A DNA stretch of 64,000 bases from positions 2,771,576 to 2,835,575 of the forward strand of contig CAJFCJ010000012.1 in the NCBI GenBank assembly GCA_904063045.1, given 5' to 3'. The stretch's first letter is position 1. Every line of letters begins with the position of its first letter. The notes under the pieces are model-generated. The model was not told where the DNA came from and did no database searches. It saw only the letters and a list, made by a program, of their open reading frames with translations. The position numbers were made by a program, and so were the translations under genes. The DNA comes from Dimorphilus gyrociliatus. Its lineage: Eukaryota > Annelida > Polychaeta > Dinophilidae. Shown in pieces: positions 47,949 through 58,830 of this stretch.

Positions 47949-50181
47949 TTTTCAATAATTTTCGATGTTTTAACAATATTTCCTTGTATAAAAAGGAACC
48001 GCTCTTTAAACAAAATCTGCATTGCTCACGTTGCAACTACAACATCTTTGTACTATTACAAGTTCACAGAAACACAACAATATAATAATAAATCAAATTG
48101 GGGAAAAGGTCAAGGTTAAAAGGTTATTTTTTCATATTTTAGGTTAAATATTTGAAAAGAAAAGTTGACAAGATAACTGTTGATTAAAATCAAAAAATTT
48201 GTCTGTTAAAATAAAAAGGACAGTCTTATTCAATGTAAAATCTCCAATCCTTTTACAATTCAAAGTCAAATATGTCTTTATGTTTATTTTATTAAATGAA
48301 CAATTTAAACCAATTTCTGGATTTTGTTTGGAATTTTTAGAAAAATTTCCATCACTGAATTCATTTAAATTTAATTGTTTTTGAATGAAAGTTAATGGAT
48401 TAATTATCTTAATCATTATTTCTTCATCAGATTCAAACTTTAACTGAAAGAATGAATTCTTTGATTTTTTGGGTACAGTAACATACAAGTACTCATTGAA
48501 CTTGTTATAGACAATTGACATTCTACTATTAGTATTTTTTATCAAAGTAATTTTCCTTCCCCCTAAAGAGAAGATGAAATGTTATGTACAATTTAAAAGC
48601 ACCAAAAGTAATCAAACCTTTGAAATCAACTTTTACATAATTAATAACATTTGGCAATTTATTTTTAAATGTTATATGAGAAATATTAAGCGGAAGTGGA
48701 AAAGTTGATTCAATTATACCCAATAAAATCACATTGTTATCTTCAATTAAACCAAATTTCACTTGTGTGCATGTAAATTCAAGCCAGAAAAGTTTCCATT
48801 CTGAACAATTTAATAATTGTTGTAAATGATTAATTATAAGGCTTTTTCTTTCTGGTTTTAGTAATGTCAAAAAAGACTGCCCTATTGTATTGTGAGTTAT
48901 TGAGCAGATAATTTCATCATTGCATTTAAAACTGACTACGAGAGAATTGCACAAGCTGAATAAACTACCTTTCACCTGATATTTAAACTCCTTTAGATTG
49001 TTTAAATCCTTGTTGGACAGATGATAAATGACATCATTAGTTGTTTGAATGTTAAAAATATTACTGTCAACATCAGCTTTTGTATAAACATCAATCATTG
49101 AAATAGAAAATTTTTGAACATTGTAAACTTGTAAGATTTTCAAATGAAACCAAAGTTCATTGAATGTACTTGAATAATCTTTGCAATTTCTTTGTATTCC
49201 TTGTATTAAATCAAATTCTTGGCTAGAGGCAAAGCTCCATTTTACCAACATGCTTTTTATGATTATGTCCTCATTAAATCTTTTCAAGATATTTTTTAAT
49301 TGAAAATTACAAGATAAATTCTTAAAAAAAGAAGATATTTTTACCTTTCTGTTACACAATATTGATTTGGTTTAGCTGAATAGGCAAAAGTAATATTTAT
49401 ATATTCTCCAATGCAACCACTAATACATTCTGGATTCCAAAAACTATGGAAACTTGGTTCAAGGGCATTATCACAAATGCCACTAGATGCAGAACATTTT
49501 GCCCCAATATCGCCTTTTGAAATGCTTGTATAAATTATATCATCATTTCCATCATCAGCTTGAAAAAATATTTAAATATTTACATTGTTTTGATAAGGAA
49601 AATTTGTATTATTAAATGTTTACTTGTGTAAGAAAATACCAAAATTGAACTAAATCCTATATGATTCATACCACTGTGTCCTTCAAATGGTTGTAAATGA
49701 ATGTACTCAACAGATTCTCCTTGACCATCTTCCAATAGATAACATGTTTCATAACTATCCAATTTATAAATAAAAGTTGGCCCTCTGCTAAAAGTGACAT
49801 TTAACAGTTCAATTTTATACATTTTCGCTATAATTCTTTGATTTAAACAAAATGAAATAATATTGTATGTTTTAAAAAAATTGACTTTAATCCATTGATG
49901 AGCGCAATCATCGGGTGAACAAAAAGATGCCCAACCACCCATAACCAACTGCTTATCTTCAAGAGCATTTTCACAATTATAAGTAAAACTACCAATATAA
50001 GGATGATGTGATGATTCTTCACAAGTAGCCAAATTATGTCTATAGGCCACATTGAGAAGTTTTGCAAAAGCAGTTACATGGAATGATAAGAAAATAATAA
50101 AAGAAGTTATAAAGTAACTGTTCATTGTAAATTTCTTATTACAAATGTAAATTTCTTAAAATGTTAATTATTAAAAAAGAG
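47949..50181. repeat. Segmental duplication, copy B (near-identical core)
   Basis: Direct-orientation partner of 15793-18025. The left border is sharp: upstream bases share no similarity with copy A. The right side continues as a diverged match to about 51140. Confidence 0.9.
48144..50125 (-). CDS. Secreted discoidin-like / FAMeT-like protein, copy B
   Basis: Same four-exon structure as the copy at 15988-17969, with only a few amino-acid changes visible (for example S to N after KADVDS, T to S in PLNITH, and R to G and N to D next to the end of exon 3). The first donor site changed from CAG-GTAAAC to CAA-GTAAAC; GT is kept but the last exon base is weaker. The reading frame is intact throughout, so both copies appear functional. 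It sits about 770 bases upstream of receptor gene 3 on the same strand. Role unknown; see the first copy for the domains. Confidence 0.75.
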
Positions 50182-53100
50182 AAATTAATTATTTATAATC
50201 CAAACACTTAAAATAATTGATAATAAATAGATAATAAATAATAACCTTTCCAATTTAGATATTCCTTACAAAAGATTCTTATTGTCTTATATTTAAATAT
50301 GTTCAATTATACAATTTATAAATTAATAATATTCTTCTTTTCATTGTAAACTGAAAAACAGTTATTGCTGTTTAAAAGGAAGAACTTGTCAACAAGAGAA
50401 GAAAAAGGCCTGAGACAATAAATAACTATTTTTTATGAATGTTCTTAAACTATATGATCTTGAAAATGTTAAATCTTGAGCTCTCTTTTAATTTAATTTA
50501 AGAATCAACTGTAGTTAAATTTGAATACGACAGTAAGAGAATGAGGTTGGAAACTAATAAGTGCAGTTTCAAGAATGAAAGAACGTTTTAGATTATTTAT
50601 GAATATGTATATTGCAATTAAGTAAGATGAAGTTCAGGTTAGATTTACAAATATTTTTTGTCAAAATTGTAGTCATGGTCTTCTCAAAAGCTAGTAATCA
50701 GCTCCTTATCCTCGGATCTCTTTTAATTTTTTTGGAAGAGATGATACTTGCTTTAATATTATTGTACTATAAATATATATAATATCTATGAAGAGTTACA
50801 TTAACTGGAAGTTTTCAATAACTCTATGGACATTATCAATAAATTTATTCCCTTCACTCTCCTGTAGCTGTCTGTTTGTAGGTTCAAAGTCTACTGGGTT
50901 TCCATTTGAAGATGAGTAAGGGTTACTTTTTTGTGTGACTTGCAAATATCATGAAATTCTAAATTCACTCTTTCCATAAACTTATTACTGGTAAAGAAAG
51001 AAACTACAAAAGATTTTCCCTGAAAATTATTCAGATAAGTCATCTCTTTATTGAAATTTTTACATCTGATAAAAAATATTCAATGGGTTTTGACATGAAT
51101 TTTACAAATGACATTATCTCTCTCATCAAAAGTTATATAGAATTAGAATGGTTATAATTCAAGTTATTTTCCTATTAAATTCTAGTTGTTGTACCTTAAG
51201 TCAACAGACTCTTTGAGTAAAGATCAATGTGTACATATTGGGAGTTTTTTGAGTAAAAAAATTGTTTGATTGTTCTATAATCAAAAAAAAACTTTCCAAA
51301 AAGAATTATAAATTATAATATTAAAAAAAAGCGAAAAATTTGTCATAGTATCTAATATTGATAAACATTAATTATATAAAGTTTGCAAACAACTGACAAT
51401 AATGCATTTGCATTCAAAGTATTAATTCTTTTAATTGGCAATATAATCAGTCATATCAGTGATGTTCTTGAGATCATTTCCTTTTTTCCAGTATTTTAAA
51501 TAGTTAACATTAGTTGCAGGAAAATCTGATAAAGTGATATCAGTGAAGTTTGTTCATGGCGTAAAACTACCAATAGCTGATGGTAATTCTCCAACTATTC
51601 TTTATCATTATAGTCTTCTCTAAATGCAATAATTTTAATAAATTCAGATTACATGTGTGAAAAAGCGCCATCTGTTATTATACTTTAGTAAATGTATTTT
51701 TTCTCAATATCTTGACAAATATTAATTGTTGAGAATATTTTTAGCACACAGGATTATAAATATAAAAGAAGCTTTTATCGAACTCAGATCAAAAAAGTCT
51801 ATATGAGAATATTCCTCCAACTAACAAAAGAGGCTTGTCTGAATCCCTTGATAAGAACATGTAAAATTGTGGCTGTTGATACATATGGAAATAAAAGAAA
51901 TATGACAATATATTTGAATATTTGAATATTATAAGGAAATGACAAGAGACAATTGAAGAGCTGTTATATTTTATATTAACTAAAGAAACAGTTAGGAAAC
52001 AGTTAATGAACACAAATTTCACATACCTCTGTAATATTAGTAATTACTATTTTTAATTCTTGATTGCTTGTCTACCCCTTCAAACTATTGATAATATTGT
52101 TCCACACTTTATATAAAGATAAACAATAGATTGTTAACGGCAAGTGGTCATTATATTTATTATTATATTTGGCACGCTGCCAAATTTTTATTATCACTGA
52201 TATGACGTCATATTTATGTTTAAATTTGTGTATCATCTTTTCACTTTTCTTTCACACATTGTTCATTACTGTACGCCTACTTGTAATTATGTAACAATAA
52301 TAAAAATTATAACAGTATTTATTGTCATTCTATTTCTTTCTCTCTCTTTGGGCTGTGATAATATTAGATTACCAACAATGCTAACAGCAACTAGTATTAA
52401 AAACAATGTAATATGTTTACGTTTTCATCAATACGAATGTCAAAAATCCATTTATAGATTAAGGATTAACGTTAAATATCATTTATTTTAGTTTTTCCTT
52501 TACAAATTCATTTACAGGTCTGCCACTCTTTTGTTTAACTTGAAAAAAAAGGTAATAAAACCTAATCCAATAGTTCATCAGTACTGAGTTCATTCATTTC
52601 AAAGAAAAAGTCGAACTACCAATATTGACCTATCATCTTTTATGTTTTCTCTGTCATAAAACTGTTTCTGTTTGTCAGTTTCTTTTTTAGCTATCATAAC
52701 AAGTGCAAAAATAGACTTTTTCTTTCTTTCTTTCTTTTTAGATATATTACACCTTCGTGTAAAGATTGAAAGGCTTGTTTCAGTGAGATTGTTTTCAGGT
52801 GAACCTAATTAGGAGGACTAGTTCAATTTCAACTGGGCCATACCTTAGGAGGGCCATTTAATTATAATGTGGTCACAGCTTTCCTATAAACAAACTTGAG
52901 TCTTTAGGATGTTTAATTAAATAAAATTTGGTCAAATCCTAAAAAAAATGTCTAAAAGCTTTTCAATTTATAAAACAGCCAGGTTATCAATCTATCAGTT
53001 TTTTTGATACAAAATTCCTATCTATCTTACTGTATAATATACCTTCTGGTGTGAAAAATCATAGTTAATTTCTTTATATCTTTATGGTAATGACACCTGT

Positions 53101-53200
53101 AGGAGAATATAACGTAATATATGAGTGTATTCTTTCATCATATGTTAGATTCTCTGTAATAGAGTACTATTAAAAAAATTTTGTAGTGTTAGGAGAAAAT
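50182..53200. other. Intergenic, repeats and duplicated flanks only
   Basis: 50182-51140 is the diverged outer part of the segmental duplication, 51650-51790 a weak relative of the 47620/55360 repeat, and 52440-53200 the partner of 39760-40760. A frame at 52216-52491 (+) has a hydrophobic patch but no recognisable motif, and I do not call it. Confidence 0.5.
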
Positions 53201-53212
53201 GTCCAAGTAGAT

Positions 53213-55013
53213 TTATGGAGTTTTTTTCTGTTTAAAAAAGTCGTATAGATTACCAGTTAAAAAATCAAGAAATTCAAAAACAGTTAAGAGTGTAGATCCA
53301 AGAACCAAGCCAAATGATCCACCCACATCGGATAATAGAGCGAGCCATGTATAGGCTGGTTTCTCGCTTAGTTGTTCAGAAGTCATTGATGAATAAAAGA
53401 CATTTATTTCTACAAAATCATTTATAAGGAAATGTTTTGAAGTTGAATGATGATTGGATAAATTTAGATAATGTTTGCCAAAAGTACCAAATGATAGCAT
53501 TGTACTATATTCATGAATAGAACATTGATCTTTACAAGAGCATTTTTCCATTTCGTCATGCTTTATAAAATCTATAGTAGAAGCTTTAACGCATAATAAG
53601 TTAAATGGAGCACAGATTAGAGTTGGTTTAGTAGCTATTTTGAGAATGAAAAACTAAAAAAAAAACAGTTCATAAAGTCATTAAAATCATATTTACGTAT
53701 CATTTCAGGGGATATACATTTGCATTTGTCAGCAATATAGTCTGAAAAACATGTCAATTGACATTTACTTTGCCGATAACTACTATCAGCATTGCAGTTT
53801 CCATAGGGAGTACTAAGTAGATTTTTAACTTTTAGTACTGTTGCCGCAAGATAATCTTTTCCAAATGTTACTTTAAATCCTTTTTCAAGCATTTGTGGAA
53901 CATCTTTTGAATCATGAATAAGAACCTAGATATGTGGAGAGTATGATGAAAATTTTCCAATCTATTTTAGTACTCAACTCTATATCCGGCTGACAATGAA
54001 TTAGCAGTAAAATAATTATCAGAACTAATATTAAGGTATAAACTTAATCCATTTGTTGCTCCAGGTGATTTTACTACTAAATTGGTTGTGTCTGTATAAT
54101 TTTTAATATTACTTTTACATTGTTCATGCTTTGCTAAAGAAAGATTAAATTTTTACCAGAATTAAATTGAAAGCATCCACCCATATTAGTTTGAATCAAT
54201 GTAAAATTCTGACTGTTGCAAGGTGTTTGTTTAAATGAACACTGTTTTGAAAAAACACAAATTATTAGATACTTTAAATTAAAAAGTAATTAAGGGATTC
54301 CAACAGAAAATGTCCACTTTTGTTGATATCTTCTATTAGCTTTCAACTTTTTTTTCTAATTTAACGACTACAGTTTGTTTAGATATTTTCAACTTTAAAT
54401 GGACATTTCCTGTTCCCCCTCCTCCTCCACTTTCTCTCTTTTACATAAACAATTGCTTCTTGAGCACTCTGTCCTAAGTTCTTGTATACTTGAGCCCAAT
54501 TCCAATATGAATTATTCTTATAGAATAGATGCTCCTCAGTGAGATTGACAGTATAGTTCTGTCGAGGGTCCGCAGTGAAAAGTGGACCAATGACCTTGTC
54601 AAAATCTTTTAATAAAAGCCTTTTTATTAATTCATATATAAACATTGATAAATTGAAAAAATAAAAAATAAACAACCATTTTCAAATACTTTTGGAGAGA
54701 AGAATTTATTCTCATTGCAGACTGTTACAGTTGGAAATCTCAGTACATTGTTATAAACGTTACTAATTTGAGAAATTCTTTCATATTTCAAGAAATAAGA
54801 GATGCGATCGTGAAGTTGATAGATCATAAACCCAAATCCAATAAATAGAAGAAACGCCCATAAGATCCTCTTGGAAGTGGAATTTTCATGACCAGTAGTA
54901 TACTTTATTCCAATTACACTAACATTTTGAGAGAACGTTTGAAAGCGTTTTATGAAATTTTTTTTTGTTCTCTTCTCTTCAGATTTTAATTTCTGATGCT
55001 GTTGCAGTTCCAT
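53213..55013 (-). CDS. DEG/ENaC-type sodium channel subunit
   Basis: Met at 55013 starts a basic cytoplasmic segment (KKNFIKRFQTF), then helix 1 (ILWAFLLFIGFGFMIYQL) and the family motif FPTVTVCNEN (exon to about 54690). Next come an exon with ADPRQNYTVNL (about 54470-54605), TPCNSQNFTLIQ..GGCFQFNSG (54160-54245), GATNGLSLYLNI (53945-54130), IHDSKDVPQML..PYGNCNA..CQLTC..CKC (about 53680-53930) and the last exon, 53213-53640. The last exon carries CSCKDQC and helix 2 (LLSDVGGSFGLVLGSTLLTV). This is the complete order of a degenerin/ENaC/FMRFamide-gated channel: two helices and a Cys-rich extracellular domain. The selectivity motif usually written GxS reads GST here. An intron carries a MITE. 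It forms a trimeric cation channel at the plasma membrane; the gating ligand cannot be told. Confidence 0.85.
54293..54420. mobile_element. Short MITE family member in a DEG/ENaC intron
   Basis: Left end GGGATTCCAACAGAAAATGT and right end GGACATTTCCTGTTCCCCCT are imperfect inverted repeats of the family type. The interior is short and lacks the telomere-like core. Confidence 0.55.
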
Positions 55014-55359
55014 AGCTACTTTATAACAAACATTTTGTTTGACGAGACAAAATAATAAGATATCCTGCTAAAGAGATGTGTAGAGAGAGATTTATGAGTC
55101 TCTTTTGTCTCACGTATCATGCCTAACATATGATTAATGGGGCTTTTACACTAATGTTTTTACCCAATTATATGAATTTTTCATTTTGATGAAACAATGG
55201 ATAATATGGTGCTTTTACTTCTTTACTCTATGCCAAACAATCAATTATTAAATAACCTTGACATTGATTCTCATCCTTTGAAACAGTTTTTTCCAATCAC
55301 CAAAGTTTATGCTGACTTGGTCAAAGTTTCACTTGAATGAAAGGTGATCATTTCAGATT

Positions 55360-55640
55360 TTAGGCTTTCTAATATTCCTTCAATATGAAAGATATTTTAT
55401 CACATGCTATGCGATGTTAAAGCTTTTGCATGTATCGTTGTTCTTTGTTCTTTTGCCAAATCGAAAGTGGCGCCATCTGTTATATTCTAAAAACACTGTT
55501 TTTGTGGGTAATATATTTTTAGTGTAGAATATATTAATTATATGTCCAAGAGAAATTTCATTATTGATAGAACTCAAGATTATGGTAAAAAACCATTTTT
55601 TTTATAATTGGAGGAAAACATCTCATTAGGATTGGGAAAG
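55360..55640 (+). repeat. Dispersed repeat, partner of 47620-47930
   Basis: Contains GTGGCGCCATCTGTTATA and ends with GGAGGAAAACATCTCATTAG; inverted copy at 47620-47930. It lies 5' of the DEG/ENaC gene. Confidence 0.6.
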
Positions 55641-55866
55641 GATTAAAACATTAAAAAATGGGACGTGCTTTCTCATACCCTTTTTGATCTGTATTTTTTA
55701 AAAAATACACAAGTGATCAATTTAGCAGGTTAGGGTTATATTCATAAATGGAATATAAAAAATAAGTTCAAATTTGTGCTAATGAGGCATCAATAATCTA
55801 AATTTTTCAAAACCAATAAATAACTTCTGTTTCCTATTTCCATTGCTCTTCGCAGTGGAAAAAATT

Positions 55867-56072
55867 GGATGAGACAGAAAACATCCACAAATCAGTGCTT
55901 TTACCCTAACCCTAACCCAGCCCTTAGCTGTGCCTAACCTTTTCCATTACCACTAACCCTTAAAGGAGAACCTCCTAAGTACAAATCAGTTGCTGTTTTC
56001 TTCTGCCTAACCATTTCTCAATCCAAATTTTTGTCTTGAAATTTTTCATTTGTGGACATTTTCTGTCGACCT
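55867..56072 (+). mobile_element. MITE family member, sister of 27588
   Basis: Left GGATGAGACAGAAAACATCC, right GGACATTTTCTGTCGACC. The interior (CAAATCAGTGCTTTTACCCT onward) is nearly the same as that of the 27588 copy. No clear target duplication. Confidence 0.8.
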
Positions 56073-56950
56073 AACCCTGTGAACATTAAAGGCCTTCTAG
56101 GTTAAAAATTGTATGGCTACTAGAAAACTCTATGTAGAGAAGCTACAAGAGATTGGAGAGAATCTTAATTCCTTATATATGTTACATTTTAAGCTCTTCA
56201 GTTTGATGTCAATGCTTTTTTGAAAACCATAGACTTAATTTGATTATATTACATAAGAATTCTGAACAATAGTGTTGTGTGCTAGATTGGTACATTGCCA
56301 AACTATTTTACCATTTTGAATAAAAACATTAACCTTGTGATTAACTCAATGACAACATCAAAATTCTAATGAATGAATGTAAAAAATTTAGCATTAAAAA
56401 TAGAAAAACACTAGTCATACTTTAACTACCTGGAACATTCATTTAGCAGCTAGCCATAGAGTACAGAAAAGGGTTAAACTCAGCTATTGAATGGTTTACT
56501 AACTCTGTCAAAGAAAACTCTCAAATTCAAATAATATAGATTTTTTGGTGCAACTCTAACAATAAATTCATCCAAATGTTCAAACTAACCCTTTCCTAAA
56601 ATGTTTTCAGGGTTGTAAATATTTGCTAGCATGTATGTTCACATGTTCACACCTGACCCCAACAATTATTTGTACACTATGCACTCTTGATATTCTGAGT
56701 GAAAGGGTGGGGCTACATTTTCTATTATGCCTGAATTAAATACTCTTTCAATTCCTCAACAAATGAATAAGAAAAATATTTTCATAAATAAAAAAGACAA
56801 CTTCTGTAGCACTCATTTTGTCTATACCATTTTGTATTGTAGATGTAGGAATTTCTGATTACTCACCGCAGCATTTTGGTTCAAGTAGAACCTCAAGTTC
56901 ATCCACAAAATAACAACTTTTGGGATAAATTTAACATATTACCAAAATAC

Positions 56951-57158
56951 GGATGCGACAGAAAACGGCCCCAAAAGCATGGTTTTACCCTAACCCTAAA
57001 CCATCCCTAATGTATCCCTAACCCTTTTTCATTACTCCTAACCCTTAGATGGGACCCCCTTAACTACAAATCAATAAATGCTTTTTTCCTCCTAACCATT
57101 TCTTAACCCAAAATGCTGCCTTCAAATATCCTTCTTGGGGCCGTTTTCTGTTGATCCC
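56951..57158 (+). mobile_element. MITE family member with target-site duplication
   Basis: Left GGATGCGACAGAAAACGGCC, right GGCCGTTTTCTGTTGATCCC. CCAAAATAC is repeated on both sides (56942-56950 and 57159-57167). The core has TTACCCTAACCCTAAACC. About 208 bases. Confidence 0.85.
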
Positions 57159-57387
57159 CCAAAATACCAGAGTTTTGCCAATTGAATAAGTATTGAGTAA
57201 ATGAGTTCTAATCTAAAAGAACAGTTTAGCCTACAGTTAGTGACTAGAGACTAACTAGATTTGTAAATGCATTTCCTTTTAAACAATTTCCAAATCTTGA
57301 GTTCAATTTGTTGAAGGATTACATTTGTCACAAAAACAATACATGACATATCCAAAACAACAGCTATATCAATAATGTACTGCTCTT

Positions 57388-57632
57388 GCTGGCAAATTTA
57401 TGCGTTTGCAAGTTATAACAATACTGGTTCTACTCAAACCTTTAAACAAATGTTTAAATTAAAGCGGTTTATTCAAAATAATACTACTTAAGCAAGTAGC
57501 AATAGGAGAGTTCAATAGCAGAGTAGATAGTTCGTAATAGCAGGTTGCCAAATTACTAAACTGTCTTCCAATGTTGAGGAGTAGATGAATGGCTATAGTG
57601 GAGGTTGTTTCCAGGTTATCTTCCTAGGTCCT
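57388..57632. repeat. Dispersed repeat, copy 2
   Basis: Matches 33205-33450 with few differences. The region equivalent to the small gene's last codons is present but its stop is lost by a one-base deletion, and nothing resembling the upstream exons is found here. Confidence 0.65.
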
Positions 57633-57959
57633 TGGTCCAGAAAGTCTGAATATTCATCATTATGTCTAAGTGCACAAAAAGAAAAACAGCATAAAAATTT
57701 ATTGAGCAAAAAACAACCTAAATTAAATAAAAAAAGATTAATATTTCTCAAACTATTTGTCAAATATTGTTAAAAGAATTGTACTGGCTTACAAACAAAC
57801 CTATTGTTAAGTTTTTTGAACTCTGTGGTATTGTTATTTGAATTGAGTTGAATTGCTTGGTTTTTTATTGCATATTTTTTTGTGTCAGATTTTTAAAAAA
57901 ATTGTAATCTGCATTTTTTAATTCACTGAGAAATTGTTACATTTACTTTTAAGTATTCC

Positions 57960-58290
57960 ACGACTTGGATGAATAAACTCCTTTTTTTCTTGATTCTGTA
58001 TCTTCTCTCCACACTTTTATGACTTGGCAGAATTTCTGTGAGGACGCCATTTATCCACCATAAAGCTTCATTTAATTTTATCAATCTCCTTTGCTATGGA
58101 TTTAAATATCCTGAAGTTGTCTGAGAGAATTAAGGAGAGCCTTCTTTCTATGGCCCATACTCTTTGTGTGACAACTTGTTGGATTTCGTGTGGAAGCCTT
58201 CCACCATGTTGACCTCACCAACTAGCTTGGCAGGCAGATGAAAAATAGCATATAGGCTTTGCCTACCTTTCTCAACTTAAATGGCCCAAA
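57960..58290 (-). pseudogene. BEL/Pao-like integrase relic (copy 3)
   Basis: The minus strand near 58290 reads GPFKLRKVGKAYMLFFICLP, then a stop. In a shifted frame comes MVEGFHTKSNKLSHKEYG, paralleling the core start and KEGFGANSTKLALER of copy 1. Stops and shifts show that it is dead. It is less AT-rich than the surroundings. Confidence 0.6.
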
Positions 58291-58830
58291 GCCAAAAAAA
58301 AAATTTGATCACTATAAATTTCAATACTTCCAACTGTTTTAAACTACTGTTATAAATTGCAATAATTTCAGAAGTGTCTTCTTTGTTGATTTTGAGAACC
58401 CAATTTTAAAAGAAAATTGTCATTTCATTGGTATTCCAACCTTTTACTTCAAATGCTATATCACACAAATACTTACAAAATTTGAACCTCAAGTTTGTCC
58501 ACAAAATACTAACCTTTAAAATGAATTCAGTTCTAAGGAATACCAATGTATTAAAGAAAGTTCAGACTTTTTGTCAGTTTAATTTGTATTGAGTAAATGA
58601 ATTCTAATCTAACATTATAGTATAGTCTACAGTTAGAGATTAAATACTTGGGTTCACTTGATCAAAGGCTTACAAAGATGATATGTAACAAGTTCATATG
58701 TAACAAATATTCTTTGGAACTTGAAAGACCATTACATGACATCATATAACAGACAATAGTTTTTCAATTAAGAGCCAAAATGTGTTATTACATTTGATTG
58801 GGACAAGAACAAAACTTCTAACTATTTTTT

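Noticed and set aside
52216-52491. 91-codon plus-strand frame with a hydrophobic stretch
   Set aside because: Composition reflects AT-rich DNA; no splice partners or family pattern found.
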